From: Cyanobacteria bacterium RI_101
Lineage (GTDB): Bacteria; Cyanobacteriota; Cyanobacteriia; Cyanobacteriales; Microcystaceae
Reading direction: 5' to 3'
DNA length: 34,932 nucleotides
NCBI GenBank assembly: GCA_016471375.1
Contig: WGLZ01000063.1
Location: 1-34,932, forward strand
In this document: piece by piece, positions 17,242 to 26,324 of the stretch
How positions within the stretch are numbered: position 1 is the stretch's first letter
Layout: the number at the start of each line of letters is the position of its first letter
Made by a program: the position numbers and the translations under genes
Notes under the pieces: model-generated
Database searches by the model: none
Told to the model about the DNA's origin: nothing
Seen by the model: the letters and a program-made list of their open reading frames with translations, nothing else

Positions 17242-17296
17242 GGGTGAGGGTCAGACCGGGCAAGAATGTCCCTCAGCCGAGAGAATACCGCTATAA
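17242..17296 (+). repeat. Dispersed intergenic repeat B, copy 1
   Basis: A 55-bp block from GGGTGAGGGTCAGACCGG to CGCTATAA that recurs at 20130-20184 in the same orientation with four mismatches. It is preceded by an inverted repeat built from CTCTTCCTC/GAGAGGG (about 17211-17235). It lies between the transposase relic and the converging dehydrogenase gene. Confidence 0.85.
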
Positions 17297-17343
17297 GGTT
17301 AGACCAAAACGAACAGCGACGAGGATTTGACCCATGATCCTCT

Positions 17344-18300
17344 TTACCCCTCCATGTTCAGCAAAATTTTCAGCGCCCCCCGCTTTTGGGCCTGGGCAAA
17401 GGCTTCCAACCCCGCCTCTAGGGGATAAACCGCTTCCACTAAATCCTCCGTCCGAATTTTTCCGGTCTCCAGCAGTCGCAGAGCCGGGGCGAAGGGGCCG
17501 CAACGGGAACCCACTAGGGTAATTTCATTGACGACAATAGGGGCCATATTCAAGCTCACCCGACCGGCGTAGGTGCTTTTAAGAACTAGAGTTCCCCTGG
17601 GTCGCAGACAATCTAGGGCTAGGGCTAAACCCTCCGGGTTGCCAGTACATTCCACGGCGACGTCAAAACCCCCCAGCGCCGACTCCTGAACCAGAGCGGT
17701 GGCGATCCCAAAATCCGCAAGGCGGGCCAACTTAGCGGGATGACGCCCGACCACCCAGAGTTCGCAACCCGTTAAGGCCAAGGTCTGGGCGATGAGTTGC
17801 CCCAGCTTGCCGTCCCCCGCCACTAAAACCCGAGTTTGGGGCGTAATGTTGACTTGGGTTTGGATTTGCAGGGCCGCCGCTAGAGGTTCCGTAAAAGTGG
17901 CCGCCTCGGCGCTGACGGAGTCCGGCACAAGATGCAAATTGGCCGCGGGGAGAGTCAGGTATTCGCCAAAGGCGCCGTTCCGGTTCACAATGCCCAAAAC
18001 GGTGCGGCGCTCGCAGTGGTTCGACAGTCCTGCCCGGCAAAAACGACACTGACCGCAGACGGCGTTAATTTCCCCCGCGACCCGGCGCCCCAGCAATTCC
18101 TCCGGGCCGTCCGTCACTTCCCCGACAAATTCGTGGCCCGGAATCCCCCGGTAGGGATAATAACCCCGCAGAAGTTCTAAGTCCGTATTACAAATCCCCG
18201 CCCTTAACACGCGCACCAGCGCCTCTCCGGTTGGCGCTTCGGGTTGGGGCAGATCGGCGCGGAAGCTGAGGGTTTGCTCTTCAAGCCAGAGTCCTTGCAT
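17344..18300 (-). CDS. Zinc-dependent alcohol dehydrogenase (MDR family)
   Basis: A 318-residue medium-chain dehydrogenase/reductase. Catalytic zinc ligands are Cys37 (AGICNTD), His56-Glu57 (GHEFVGEV) and Glu138 (FTEPL). The structural zinc lobe has Cys82, Cys85, Cys88 and Cys96 (CGQCRFC ... NHC). The Rossmann glycine motif is GDGKLG (162-167). The enzyme is shorter than the usual 340-350 residues but has every key residue. It resembles threonine/sorbitol dehydrogenase-type members; the substrate cannot be told from sequence. It follows the TPR gene on the same strand after 88 bases. Confidence 0.9.
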   Translation of the reverse strand: MQGLWLEEQTLSFRADLPQPEAPTGEALVRVLRAGICNTDLELLRGYYPYRGIPGHEFVGEVTDGPEELLGRRVAGEINAVCGQCRFCRAGLSNHCERRTVLGIVNRNGAFGEYLTLPAANLHLVPDSVSAEAATFTEPLAAALQIQTQVNITPQTRVLVAGDGKLGQLIAQTLALTGCELWVVGRHPAKLARLADFGIATALVQESALGGFDVAVECTGNPEGLALALDCLRPRGTLVLKSTYAGRVSLNMAPIVVNEITLVGSRCGPFAPALRLLETGKIRTEDLVEAVYPLEAGLEAFAQAQKRGALKILLNMEG

Positions 18301-18388
18301 AGGTTTGACCGGATAATCTTTCAGAGAGGAGGAGAGATATCAGACAAGATAGCGATCCCCGTCGCGTTTGACCACAGGCGGCATTTTT

Positions 18389-19630
18389 TCACTGGGGCGC
18401 CGGGTTCCGTTGTCGCTGAACTTGCTGAATTTCGTTCAGTAATCGGGTTTCTTGTTCGGCGTATTTAAGGGAGCGAGCTAAGGACAGGGATTGCTGATAG
18501 GCGCTCAGCGCCGGGTCGTATTGGCGAGCTTGGAGGTAGAGACGAGCGATTTTTTCGTAGGTTTGCATCAGTCCGTAGTAATTATAGGATTGTCGCTCCA
18601 CCCGCAGGAGGCGCTGGTAAATTTGGAGGGCGTAATTGGCTTGACCGCTGGCGTTGTACAGATCCGCCAGTTGACTGAGCGCCAAACTAGCGGCGCCGTA
18701 CTGTTGCAAAGACCAGCCGAGACTGTAGGCTTCTTGGTAATTTTTACTGGCTTTTTCCGTTTCCTTCAGGGCGCGATAGTCGTTCCCGAGGGCGATCTTC
18801 AAATCCGGTAGGCGCTCGATTTGTTGGGACTGGATATAACTTTGGGCGAGGTCTTCTTTAATCCGAACCGCGTTTTCAAGCTGGGCGGACTTGTTATAAA
18901 TTTCGGCCAATTTTTCTAGGTATAGCCCTTCTAAATAACGATTTTGACTGGCTCTCGCCCGGTCTAGAAGCGGCTCGTAAATTTCCCCGGCTCGGGGGTA
19001 GTCAAATTTCGCTAGGTAAAGCTCGCCGAGGATGGTTAAAATCCGAGTCTCTCGCGCGTCGTCCCGAGCCTGTTGGGCTTCGAGCCTTAAGGTTTGGTAG
19101 TAGGCGATAGCCGCGTCTAAGTTTCGCATCTGCTGATAGGCCCGGGCCAGCGCCGTTAGGATTTCCGGGTTTAAGCGCCCGCCTTTTTCTTCGTTACTTT
19201 TCACCGTTTCTAACCGGCGACTGATAACCCCCAGGTCGTCCTGGCGACTATTTTCCCAGGCGATACTTCCCACCCGCCCCAAGGCTTCGATTTCCGCTAA
19301 AGCTCCTAGGGTTTGGCGGCCCCGCAGTTCCCGGTACCAAACGCTAAAGGCTTCGTCCCATTGTCCCTGTTGGGAAAGCGCGAGGCCCTGCTGGTGTAAA
19401 CGCTCTAAATCCTCCGTCAAGCGCCGGCGCTGGAAGGTAGAGAGGGGGACATTGGCCGGAATCAGGGCGTCCGGGGGAAAACGGGTCGGATCTAGAGGAT
19501 CGTTCAGTTCTTTGGTTGTGGCGGGGGGAGGCGGGGGGGCCAAAATCGGCGCCGCCGCGGCGGGACTAACGCCGCTATCCGCAAAAATAAGGGCAAGGCA
19601 TGACAGCAGGGGCCAAAGCAAAAATCCCAT
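18389..19630 (-). CDS. Exported TPR-repeat protein
   Basis: A 413-residue protein with a signal peptide (MGFLLWPLLSCLALIFADSG, cleavage near AAAA) and a Pro-rich linker. From about residue 80 to 400 it consists of tetratricopeptide repeats, visible in units such as AIAYYQTLRLEA, AGEIYEPLLDRA, ASKNYQEAYSLG, ALQIYQRLLRVE and ALSAYQQSLSLA. TPR arrays mediate protein-protein contacts; partners are unknown. Probably periplasmic. It could share a transcript with the dehydrogenase gene 88 bases downstream. Confidence 0.88.
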   Translation of the reverse strand: MGFLLWPLLSCLALIFADSGVSPAAAAPILAPPPPPATTKELNDPLDPTRFPPDALIPANVPLSTFQRRRLTEDLERLHQQGLALSQQGQWDEAFSVWYRELRGRQTLGALAEIEALGRVGSIAWENSRQDDLGVISRRLETVKSNEEKGGRLNPEILTALARAYQQMRNLDAAIAYYQTLRLEAQQARDDARETRILTILGELYLAKFDYPRAGEIYEPLLDRARASQNRYLEGLYLEKLAEIYNKSAQLENAVRIKEDLAQSYIQSQQIERLPDLKIALGNDYRALKETEKASKNYQEAYSLGWSLQQYGAASLALSQLADLYNASGQANYALQIYQRLLRVERQSYNYYGLMQTYEKIARLYLQARQYDPALSAYQQSLSLARSLKYAEQETRLLNEIQQVQRQRNPAPQ

Positions 19631-19987
19631 CGAATGTCCCGCAAATTTACGCGTTAAGGATTAGCTCCCCCAGTGTAGCGGATTCCGTTCTCCTCCCCGT
19701 CGGCGGCGTTAAGCGGCTGTTTGGCTCTCTCCGCGAATAGGCCAATATATGGGTAGATCGGGCGCCGTAATATTAAAACGTCTGAGGGTGGAAGCTGGCG
19801 AGGGTATCCAGTTCAAAGAATGTTTTGGTATTTTACAGGGGCTACTTCATAATTGTGAGATCATGTCAAGCAGAATAAACCCAAAAGAGCCGAATCTGTT
19901 CTTCATTTTTATATACGTTATCCCGTAATTTTTCTTGAATGTCAACAATGCCAATTTATAGTTTTTGTATTTTTGCGCTCCTTTATA

Positions 19988-20101
19988 TGGATTTGCGGAC
20001 GGGTGAGAACGACGTTTGTTAGCCCTCATCCCCCAGCCCCTTCTCCCAATTCTGGGAGAAGGGGAGCCAAAACCCTGTTTATATCTAGGTTTTAAGTCCC
20101 T
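19988..20101 (-). repeat. Dispersed intergenic repeat A, copy 2
   Basis: Inverted relative to the copy at 159-275. It has the same CTTCTCCCA-ATTC-TGGGAGAAG palindrome, the GATGAGGGC junction and the TTCTCACC block; the GACTTNAA / CTAGATATAAA end is also kept. Differences are scattered single bases and one short change next to the palindrome, where GCTCC becomes GGCTCC. Confidence 0.8.
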
Positions 20102-20129
20102 CTCCCCGGTTCCTGAGCTTGTCGAAGGA

Positions 20130-20184
20130 GGGTGAGGGTCAGACCGGCCAAGAATGTCCCTTAGTCGAGAGAATATCGCTATAA
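20130..20184 (+). repeat. Dispersed intergenic repeat B, copy 2
   Basis: Matches 17242-17296 at 51 of 55 positions, ending in CGCTATAA. Directly upstream, GGTTCCTGAGCTTGTCGAAGG (about 20108-20128) belongs to the CTGAGC-GCxxGTCGAAG hairpin class also seen at 20222 and 25425. Confidence 0.85.
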
Positions 20185-20221
20185 ATATTTATTAAGCTTT
20201 TGTTGACCACTTATAAAAGTC

Positions 20222-20243
20222 GGGCTTCGGCTACGCTCAGCCC
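20222..20243. repeat. CTGAGC-class hairpin
   Basis: GGGC-TTCGGCTACGCTCA-GCCC, a small hairpin whose loop is the reverse complement of the core found upstream of menB (TGAGCGTAGCCGAA). Confidence 0.7.
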
Positions 20244-20390
20244 TCGATTGCTCTTGTCGCTCAACTCAGCCAATGCCGCCATAACAGGTCAAAAATAAGC
20301 TATTTCTAGTTATTAGGCATAATCTACCACTTTTTAATCTTTCGGTCAAGCGGAACTGAAATAAAGTGTTAGATTTTATGTTCAAGACGC

Positions 20391-20418
20391 AAACCCCCCC
20401 AATCGTAAGACCGGGGGG
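20391..20418 (-). terminator. Rho-independent terminator after psaI
   Basis: On the minus strand CCCCCC (20418-20413) pairs with GGGGGG (20400-20395) across a 12-base loop and is followed by a short T-run (20393-20391). It starts 28 bases after the psaI stop. The T-tract is short but the stem is strong. Confidence 0.65.
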
Positions 20419-20445
20419 CGAGTTCATCAACGAAAAACAAAGCGC

Positions 20446-20562
20446 CTAGGCTTCGCTTTCGATGTGGATAAAGAGAAGACCCATAGCGACGGCGGGGAAG
20501 AGCCAACCCACGATGGGAATCAGAATCCAAGGCAGATAGGAAGCGGCGTAAGCTCCGGTCAT
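20446..20562 (-). CDS. psaI: Photosystem I subunit VIII PsaI
   Basis: The 38-residue single-helix subunit of photosystem I, located beside PsaL in the trimer-forming region. The translation starts [18 protein letters not shown] and ends FIHIESEA, with the conserved SYLPWIL(I/V)P motif. AGGAG lies ten bases before the ATG. It follows psaL by 65 bases on the same strand and is closed by a hairpin terminator, so psaL-psaI appear to form one transcription unit. Confidence 0.96.
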   Translation of the reverse strand: MTGAYAASYLPWILIPIVGWLFPAVAMGLLFIHIESEA

Positions 20563-20627
20563 GGCGATAATTCTCCTAAAGAATAAGGTCAAGAAAAAGG
20601 AATTTTGCTAAAGATAAGGGGGAGCGT

Positions 20628-21101
20628 CTAGTTGACTAAGCCCCGGAAGATGCTATCCACCACAGCGATATTTTCCAGCAGGAAATAGGCCACAAAAGCG
20701 CCGCCCATGCCGCCGACGAAGAAGCCCGCGGAAAATTGGCTCCAGCCTTCGGCGGATTGCAGGGAGTCTTTGTCGCTGGACTCGCCCTGGAAGGAGACCA
20801 GACCATAGCTACTCAGCGCCGCGGTGGCGACGAGGATCAGAGCGAGGGCGCCGATGAGACCCCCCAGCGCCGGGTTGTCGCTATCCCGCAGGGGCCCCAG
20901 TTTCGTCCAGGGGCCCATCAGGAAATAGCCGTGGGCCATGCCCACTTCCAGACCCCGGAGGATGGGGGAAAGACCTTTGCGGTAGGCGGGGAGATTGCCG
21001 ATAAAAGCCCGGGTGAAGTCCGAGTCGGAAATGGGGGTAGAGAGATTCCCGGTAAAGGGGTCGTCATTGTAGGGTTTGACGACTTGGGTGTATTCAGTCA
21101 T
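20628..21101 (-). CDS. psaL: Photosystem I reaction centre subunit XI PsaL
   Basis: PsaL builds the trimerisation core of cyanobacterial photosystem I. The 157-residue sequence shows VKPYNDDPFTGNLSTPISDS, FIGNLPAYRKGLSPILRGLE with the chlorophyll-binding region, MAHGYFLMGPWTKLGPLR and three hydrophobic spans (to about 65, 80-101 and 124-147). AAGGAG lies about 12 bases before the ATG. The divergent neighbour is leuC, 219 bases away, so psaF and psaJ are not linked. The upstream region carries AT-rich TTTACATTTTAC near 21154, but the spacing does not fit a standard HLR1 (RpaB) site. Confidence 0.97.
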   Translation of the reverse strand: MTEYTQVVKPYNDDPFTGNLSTPISDSDFTRAFIGNLPAYRKGLSPILRGLEVGMAHGYFLMGPWTKLGPLRDSDNPALGGLIGALALILVATAALSSYGLVSFQGESSDKDSLQSAEGWSQFSAGFFVGGMGGAFVAYFLLENIAVVDSIFRGLVN

Positions 21102-21320
21102 CGGAATTGAGTTCTCCTTTAGGATAGAGGGGGATCAAAGTCAAAAACTTAAGTTTACATTTTACGCGGGTCGGGGACGTTTGCCGGGATGACGGCGCCG
21201 ATCTTAAAGAAAGTTTATCAAAGGGCGCCTAGAATGGCGGCGCTGTGACAGAAACGGCGCGGCGGCTCGCCAAAATCAGTAAAATGGCTACTGTCAATTT
21301 CATATTCTTCCCCTGTCCCC

Positions 21321-22724
21321 ATGAGCGCCGGCACCCTCTTCGATAAAGTGTGGGATCTCCACACGGTTCAAACCCTCCCCTCGGGCCAAACCCAACTCTT
21401 TATCGGCCTCCACCTAATCCACGAAGTCACCAGCCCCCAGGCCTTCGCCATGCTACGGGAGCGGGGGCTGGCGGTGCGCTATCCCCAACGGACGGTGGCC
21501 ACGGTGGATCATATCGTGCCCACGGATCGGCAGACCCGGCCCTTTGCCGACGACCTGGCGGAACAGATGATGGCGGAGTTAGAAAAAAATACTCGGGAAA
21601 ATAATATTCGTTTTTATAATATCGGCTCCGGCAAACAAGGCATCGTCCACGTCATCGCCCCGGAACAGGGTTTAACCCAACCGGGCATGACCATCGCCTG
21701 CGGCGACTCCCACACCTCCACCCACGGCGCTTTTGGCGCCATTGCCTTTGGCATTGGCACGTCTCAAGTGCGGGACGTTCTCGCCACCCAGACCTTGGCG
21801 CTGAATAAACTGAAGGTGCGTCGCGTGGAAGTGAACGGGGAATTGCCCCCCGGCGTTTACGCCAAGGACTTGGTTCTGCACCTAATTCGCAAATTGGGGG
21901 TTAAGGGCGGCGTGGGCTACGCCTACGAATACGGAGGCAGTGCCTTTGACGCAATGACTATGGAGGAGCGGATGACGGTTTGCAATATGTCCATCGAAGG
22001 CGGCGCTCGGTGCGGCTACGTCAATCCCGACCAGACCACCTTTGACTATCTTCAGGGCCGGGAGTTTGCGCCCCAGGGCGCCGATTGGGACAAGGCCGTC
22101 GCCTGGTGGCGCAGTTTAGCCAGCGACTCGGACGCGGTTTACGACGATGTGGTGACCTTTCGGGCGGAAGAGATTGAACCCACCGTCACCTGGGGCATTA
22201 CCCCCGGTCAGGGCGTCGGCGTTACGGAAATCCTGCCCACCCTAGAGAGCTTGCCCCCCGGCGAACAGGATCTAGCAGAGGAAGCCTACGCCTACATGCG
22301 ACTCCAACCGGGCCAACCCCTCCTCGGCGCTCCCGTCGACGTTTGTTTTGTCGGTAGTTGCACCAACGGACGCCTCAGCGATCTACAGGAAGCGGCCCGG
22401 GTGGCCAAAGGACGCCGGGTGGCGCCGGGGGTGAAAGCCTTTATTGTGCCCGGCTCGGAGCAGGTCAAGCGCCAGGCGGAGGCGTTGGGATTAGACCAAA
22501 TTTTCCAAGCCGCGGGCTTTGAATGGCGGGAAGCGGGATGCTCCATGTGCCTGGCCATGAATCCCGACAAACTGGAAGGCTCCCAAATCAGCGCCTCCTC
22601 TTCTAACCGCAACTTTAAAGGGCGCCAGGGGTCGGCCTCCGGTCGCACCTTACTGATGAGTCCCGCCATGGTGGTCGCGGCGGCGGTGACGGGGCGGGTG
22701 ACGGACGTCCGGGATCTGCTTTAG
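21321..22724 (+). CDS. leuC: 3-isopropylmalate dehydratase large subunit LeuC
   Basis: Aconitase-family [4Fe-4S] enzyme subunit that, with LeuD, isomerises 2-isopropylmalate to 3-isopropylmalate in leucine synthesis. The three cluster cysteines are Cys347 (VGSCTNGR), Cys407 and Cys410 ([12 protein letters not shown]). [20 protein letters not shown] (127-146) is the conserved active-site stretch. Length 467 matches bacterial LeuC. The small subunit gene leuD is not in the window, so the subunits are coded at separate loci or leuD lies elsewhere. No strong Shine-Dalgarno precedes the ATG. Confidence 0.97.
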   Translation: MSAGTLFDKVWDLHTVQTLPSGQTQLFIGLHLIHEVTSPQAFAMLRERGLAVRYPQRTVATVDHIVPTDRQTRPFADDLAEQMMAELEKNTRENNIRFYNIGSGKQGIVHVIAPEQGLTQPGMTIACGDSHTSTHGAFGAIAFGIGTSQVRDVLATQTLALNKLKVRRVEVNGELPPGVYAKDLVLHLIRKLGVKGGVGYAYEYGGSAFDAMTMEERMTVCNMSIEGGARCGYVNPDQTTFDYLQGREFAPQGADWDKAVAWWRSLASDSDAVYDDVVTFRAEEIEPTVTWGITPGQGVGVTEILPTLESLPPGEQDLAEEAYAYMRLQPGQPLLGAPVDVCFVGSCTNGRLSDLQEAARVAKGRRVAPGVKAFIVPGSEQVKRQAEALGLDQIFQAAGFEWREAGCSMCLAMNPDKLEGSQISASSSNRNFKGRQGSASGRTLLMSPAMVVAAAVTGRVTDVRDLL

Positions 22725-22795
22725 GAGCTTGTTAAGCCAAAAGCGCCGTCATCCTTTGGCCCTTCGATAGACGGAATCCTTAATAGCCCTCTCGG

Positions 22796-23392
22796 TCAAA
22801 AAGCTAAACGGGTTAACTGAACATTTTCCTGTTCTGTCAACGCTCGCCATTCTCCCGGCGGGAGTTCCTCAAGATTGAGTTCCAAATCGGAGCTAACCCG
22901 ATGGGCGACTCGAATCAAGCGCAGGGTCGGAAAGCCAACCGCGGCGCTCATACGGCGGACTTGCCGATTTTTACCCTCGGTGAGGACGAGTTCTAGCCAG
23001 GCGGTAGGGACGGTTTTTCGATAGCGGATGGGGGGATCTCGGGGGGGAACCTCCGGCGCCGGGTCAAGCAGGCGAACCTGGGCGGGGCGAGTACGATAAT
23101 TTTGGATCAAAACGCCTTCCCGCAGGGGTTGGAGACCGGACTCCTGGGGACTCCCTTCCACCTGCGCCCAATAGGTTCTGGGCTGGGCGAAACGGGGATG
23201 GGCTAGGCGGTGTTGCAAGCGCCCCTGGCGGGTGAGGAGCAACAGCCCCTCGCTGTCGAAATCGAGGCGTCCGACGGGGTAGAGATCCGGGATGGGAATA
23301 AAGTCCTTGAGGGTAGAGCGCCGCTGGTCGGGATCGGTAAATTGGCAGAGGACGCCGTAGGGTTTATAAAAAAGAATAGTGTCCGGGAACAT
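22796..23392 (-). CDS. RluE-like rRNA pseudouridine synthase
   Basis: Member of the RsuA/RluB/E/F family that converts a uridine of rRNA to pseudouridine. The 198-residue protein lacks an S4 domain, as RluE does. It has [11 protein letters not shown], the catalytic [14 protein letters not shown] (Asp44) and [21 protein letters not shown], all well kept. RluE of Escherichia coli modifies 23S U2457; that target is an inference here. Its ATG is 12 bases after the stop of the NYN-domain gene, pointing to a shared transcript. Confidence 0.9.
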   Translation of the reverse strand: MFPDTILFYKPYGVLCQFTDPDQRRSTLKDFIPIPDLYPVGRLDFDSEGLLLLTRQGRLQHRLAHPRFAQPRTYWAQVEGSPQESGLQPLREGVLIQNYRTRPAQVRLLDPAPEVPPRDPPIRYRKTVPTAWLELVLTEGKNRQVRRMSAAVGFPTLRLIRVAHRVSSDLELNLEELPPGEWRALTEQENVQLTRLAF

Positions 23393-23404
23393 GGCTAGCT
23401 AAGA

Positions 23405-23941
23405 TTAGTGGTCGCTTTTTTCAATGCGATGGCGAATATCGTTGAGGTCGATGTAGCGATCCGTGGCGTTGCGGAGTTCTCGGGCAATCATTCCCTCCGT
23501 CGAAACCACGGTAATGTGGGTATTTTTAGAGCGCAAAAGTTCAATGGCTCGCTCAAAGTCGCCGTCGCCGCTGAAGAGAATGACCCGGTCGTATTGATCG
23601 ACGGTGTTAAACATATCGACGACGATTTCAATATCTAAATTGGCCTTTTGGGAATAGCGCCCGGAACTGTCGTCGTAGTATTCCTTGAGGATCTTAGTGC
23701 GAACGGTGTAGCCCAAGCTAATCAAGGCGTCCCGAAAACCCCGCTGATCTTGGGAATCCTTAAGGCCGGTATACCAAAAGGCGTTAATCAGGCTGATGTG
23801 GGGATCGTCGGTAAAATACTCTAAAACCCGGCGGGGGTCAAAGAACCAACCATTTTTTTGTTGAGCGTAAAACATATTATTCCCATCTACAAAAATAGAT
23901 AGGCGTTCCTTGTGAAAAGGAAAGCTATTAGCGGGATTCAT
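23405..23941 (-). CDS. LabA-like NYN domain protein
   Basis: A 178-residue single NYN (PIN-like) domain protein of the LabA/DUF88 family. The acidic residues expected for metal binding are kept: Asp19 in FVDGNNM, Asp103 in LDIEIVVDM, and Asp126/Asp128 in SGDGDFE. LabA of Synechococcus elongatus affects circadian output of kaiBC expression; related NYN proteins are RNases. The high similarity to the short cyanobacterial LabA type suggests an orthologue, but circadian function is inferred. It is the first gene of a likely pair with the pseudouridine synthase, which may link it to RNA metabolism. Confidence 0.88.
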   Translation of the reverse strand: MNPANSFPFHKERLSIFVDGNNMFYAQQKNGWFFDPRRVLEYFTDDPHISLINAFWYTGLKDSQDQRGFRDALISLGYTVRTKILKEYYDDSSGRYSQKANLDIEIVVDMFNTVDQYDRVILFSGDGDFERAIELLRSKNTHITVVSTEGMIARELRNATDRYIDLNDIRHRIEKSDH

Positions 23942-24419
23942 ATAACAGTAAAATAAGGGATAGTTTTTAGGATTAAACTGTCTAGGCTAGCTAGCGTTAA
24001 AATCTAACGAGGAAACTATTTCTCGTTGGCAAGCCTTGAGAAATTGCCAAGCCTTGAGAAAAGCCAGTAAGTTGAAGACGACTTGACCGGGATCGTTTCT
24101 CTTTTTAGGGTAACGCCATCAAAGTCTTGTTTCGATTATCGCCAGCGCCGTTGTTTTTAACTTAAGTGAATAAAAAAACAGCGCCGATGGAAAAGCAAAC
24201 AGATAGGGAAAGATAAAATTTAAAAATAAACTTAAGACGGACTTAGGAGACTTTACGCATAGGTCTAATTCAAGAAGAATAAGGAAGAAATAATAAAAAC
24301 AAATACAAGGATAGCGTTAGGGGGGTTAATAGAAGCCGTAGCCCGCTACCTAGTTTAGCGTACTTCCTTAAGCTTGGGTTAACTCCCGGCTAAAATCGGC
24401 CGGGCTCCCCCCCCGACCC
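23942..24419. other. 478-base AT-rich gap with direct repeat and hairpin
   Basis: No gene is seen. CAAGCCTTGAGAAA occurs twice in tandem (24030-24043 and 24048-24061, 18-base period), and TTGGCAA/TTGCCAA can pair within it. A longer imperfect hairpin joins GCGCCGTTGTTTTT (24145-24158) and AAAAAAACAGCGC (24172-24184) and may end cysQ transcription on the minus strand. An unannotated small RNA is possible but unproven. Confidence 0.5.
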
Positions 24420-25283
24420 CTAAACGTCTAGTTCCGCCAAAATAGCGACGGATTGGGCGCAGAGCGCCGCATGGGCGGAGCCGTTGCTGGCCAGAATGCC
24501 TCCCCACTGACGGACATCCCCCCGGTTGTACAATACCGGAGAGCCGTCAAAGTAGCTAAACTCTCCCCCGGCTTCCGTCAAAATCAACTCCGGCGCCGCA
24601 AAATCCCAGTCCTTGGCCGCGGATTTGCCAGAGAGAGATATATAGATATCCGCTTGCCCGGTCAAAATCGCCGCAATCTTACAGCCCACACTGCCCACAT
24701 AGTGGCGAGCGCCGAAGGGGAGCCGGTCGATTAGGTCTTGGAACCGTTGGTCTCGGTGGGTGCGACTGACGACCAGGGTTAAGTCTTCTCCCTGGGAACG
24801 GGGTTCCACTCGGACGGGGGTCACTTCTCCGTCCGCGGTTTCCCGAAAACAGCCCTGACCCTGGGCGGCGAAATAGATCTGGTTGGTTTCCGGGATTCCC
24901 ACCGCGGCTAAAACCGGGCGCTGACGGTAAGCCAGGGCGATGTGGAGGGCGTACTCCCCGGTTTTGTCGATAAAATCCCGAGTGCCATCCAAAGGATCGA
25001 TGATCCAGACCCAATCCTGGGGCAAAGGCTCCGTCCCCTGGTGAGTCTCTTCGCTGAGATAGCCGAACGTTTCGGCGTCAAACTGGGCTTGCAGGCGCTC
25101 CAAAATATAACGGTTCGCCGCCAGATCTGCCTGGGTCACCGGGCCGTCGGTTTTGCTTTCGTTGACCCCCAGATTGCCTTGGTTTTCCCCCCGGTAGTAG
25201 GACTGCAAAATCTGAACGGCGCCCCACGTCGCTTCTCGAACCGGGGTAAGCATGGCGGCTAAATCAAGGGTAAACTGACTCAC
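24420..25283 (-). CDS. cysQ: 3'(2'),5'-bisphosphate nucleotidase CysQ-like
   Basis: Inositol monophosphatase superfamily phosphatase that most likely hydrolyses 3'-phosphoadenosine 5'-phosphate from sulfate assimilation. In 287 residues the metal-binding motifs are SEE (77-79), DPLDGTRDF (96-104) and KDWDFAAPE (about 224-232). The DGTRDF form, rather than DGT.NF, favours the CysQ/PAP-phosphatase group over inositol monophosphatase. The start is GTG 25283 with TAGGA about seven bases upstream. It diverges from menB with a 195-base gap. Confidence 0.88.
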   Translation of the reverse strand: MSQFTLDLAAMLTPVREATWGAVQILQSYYRGENQGNLGVNESKTDGPVTQADLAANRYILERLQAQFDAETFGYLSEETHQGTEPLPQDWVWIIDPLDGTRDFIDKTGEYALHIALAYRQRPVLAAVGIPETNQIYFAAQGQGCFRETADGEVTPVRVEPRSQGEDLTLVVSRTHRDQRFQDLIDRLPFGARHYVGSVGCKIAAILTGQADIYISLSGKSAAKDWDFAAPELILTEAGGEFSYFDGSPVLYNRGDVRQWGGILASNGSAHAALCAQSVAILAELDV

Positions 25284-25424
25284 TGGGTTTCCTAATCCTC
25301 AAAAATGAATAGCCCAAAGCTCGATCCGCGGCGCCGGGCCAAAACAATCATAGCGGGCTGGGCGAATTTAACCTAAAACTCCTCCGGCGCCCCTCTCGTT
25401 TTCGCGCCCTGAGCGCAGCCTCTC

Positions 25425-25452
25425 CGTTCCCTGAGCGTAGCCGAAGGGAACG
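25425..25452. repeat. CTGAGC-class hairpin upstream of menB
   Basis: CGTTCCCT (25425-25432) and AGGGAACG (25445-25452) form an eight-base perfect stem around GAGCGTAGCCGA. The same core appears at 20222-20243 and, in variant form, near 20110. It ends 26 bases before the menB ATG and would lie in the mRNA leader if transcription starts upstream. Confidence 0.8.
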
Positions 25453-25478
25453 CTTCTCCCTTCACTCTTGCCAACCCT

Positions 25479-26324
25479 ATGACCGACCCTATCTCCCTGA
25501 ACTGGACAGTCGCTAAAACTTACGAAGATATTTTGTATCACAAATGCGGAGGCATGGCCAAAATTACGATTAATCGGCCCCACAAGCGCAACGCCTTCCG
25601 ACCCCAAACGGTGACGGAACTCTACGACGCCTTTTGGGACGTTAAAGAAGATACCAGTATCGGCGTCGTTCTCCTCGCCGGCGCCGGCCCCCACAGCGAC
25701 GGCAAATACGCTTTTTGTTCCGGCGGCGATCAATCGGTGCGGGGAGAGGGAGGATATATCGATCAGCAAGGCGTGCCTCGTTTAAATGTCTTAGATCTTC
25801 AGCGCCTGATTCGTTCTCTGCCCAAGGTGGTCATCGCTTTAGTCGCGGGTTACGCCATCGGCGGCGGCCATGTGCTCCATCTTGTCTGCGACCTAACTAT
25901 CGCGGCGGACAACGCTATTTTTGGACAAACGGGGCCGAAGGTGGGCAGTTTTGACGGCGGCTTTGGCTCTAGTTATCTCGCTCGGGTAGTGGGGCAAAAA
26001 AAAGCGCGGGAAATTTGGTTTCTCTGTCGCCAGTATTCCGCCCAAGCGGCGCTGGAGATGGGGCTGGTGAACACTGTGGTTCCAGTCGAGCGCCTCGAAG
26101 CGGAAGGCGTCGCCTGGGCCCAAGAAATTCTAGCGAAAAGCCCCCTAGCCATTCGCTGTTTAAAAGCGGCCTTTAACGCCGACTGCGACGGTCAGGCCGG
26201 GCTACAGGAATTGGCGGGGAACGCCACTCTGCTCTATTACATGACGGAGGAAGGACGGGAAGGGAAACAGGCCTTTTTGGAAAAGCGGGAACCGGAGTTT
26301 GGGGACTATCCTTGGCTACCCTAG
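25479..26324 (+). CDS. menB: 1,4-dihydroxy-2-naphthoyl-CoA synthase MenB
   Basis: Crotonase-fold enzyme that closes the naphthoate ring of phylloquinone or menaquinone, the photosystem I quinone pathway in cyanobacteria. The 281-residue sequence has [14 protein letters not shown] (32-45), FCSGGDQ (79-85), the oxyanion-hole segment AGYAIGGGH (123-131) and [13 protein letters not shown] (151-163), all diagnostic for MenB. Length is as expected. The leader carries a CTGAGC hairpin, and no clear Shine-Dalgarno is seen, so hairpin folding could influence translation. No other men gene is in the window. Confidence 0.96.
   Translation: MTDPISLNWTVAKTYEDILYHKCGGMAKITINRPHKRNAFRPQTVTELYDAFWDVKEDTSIGVVLLAGAGPHSDGKYAFCSGGDQSVRGEGGYIDQQGVPRLNVLDLQRLIRSLPKVVIALVAGYAIGGGHVLHLVCDLTIAADNAIFGQTGPKVGSFDGGFGSSYLARVVGQKKAREIWFLCRQYSAQAALEMGLVNTVVPVERLEAEGVAWAQEILAKSPLAIRCLKAAFNADCDGQAGLQELAGNATLLYYMTEEGREGKQAFLEKREPEFGDYPWLP

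Larger units (their letters stand above)
19631..20445. other. Gene-free repeat cluster between the TPR gene and psaI
   Basis: These 815 bases hold no credible gene. A 60-codon minus frame (19847-20029) starts inside repeat A. The stretch contains repeat A copy 2, repeat B copy 2, a CTGAGC hairpin and the psaI terminator, with AT-rich DNA around 19850-19990 and 20160-20390. It looks like a landing zone for small intergenic elements. Confidence 0.7.

Noticed and set aside
21150-21170. HLR1 (RpaB) site upstream of psaL
   Set aside because: TTTACATTTTACG has repeat units spaced by seven bases, whereas HLR1 repeats are spaced by ten, so the match fails.
24030-24061. CRISPR array in the 18-base direct repeat
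   Set aside because: There are only two units with four bases between identical blocks, no spacers and no cas genes. No CRISPR array was found elsewhere in the window.
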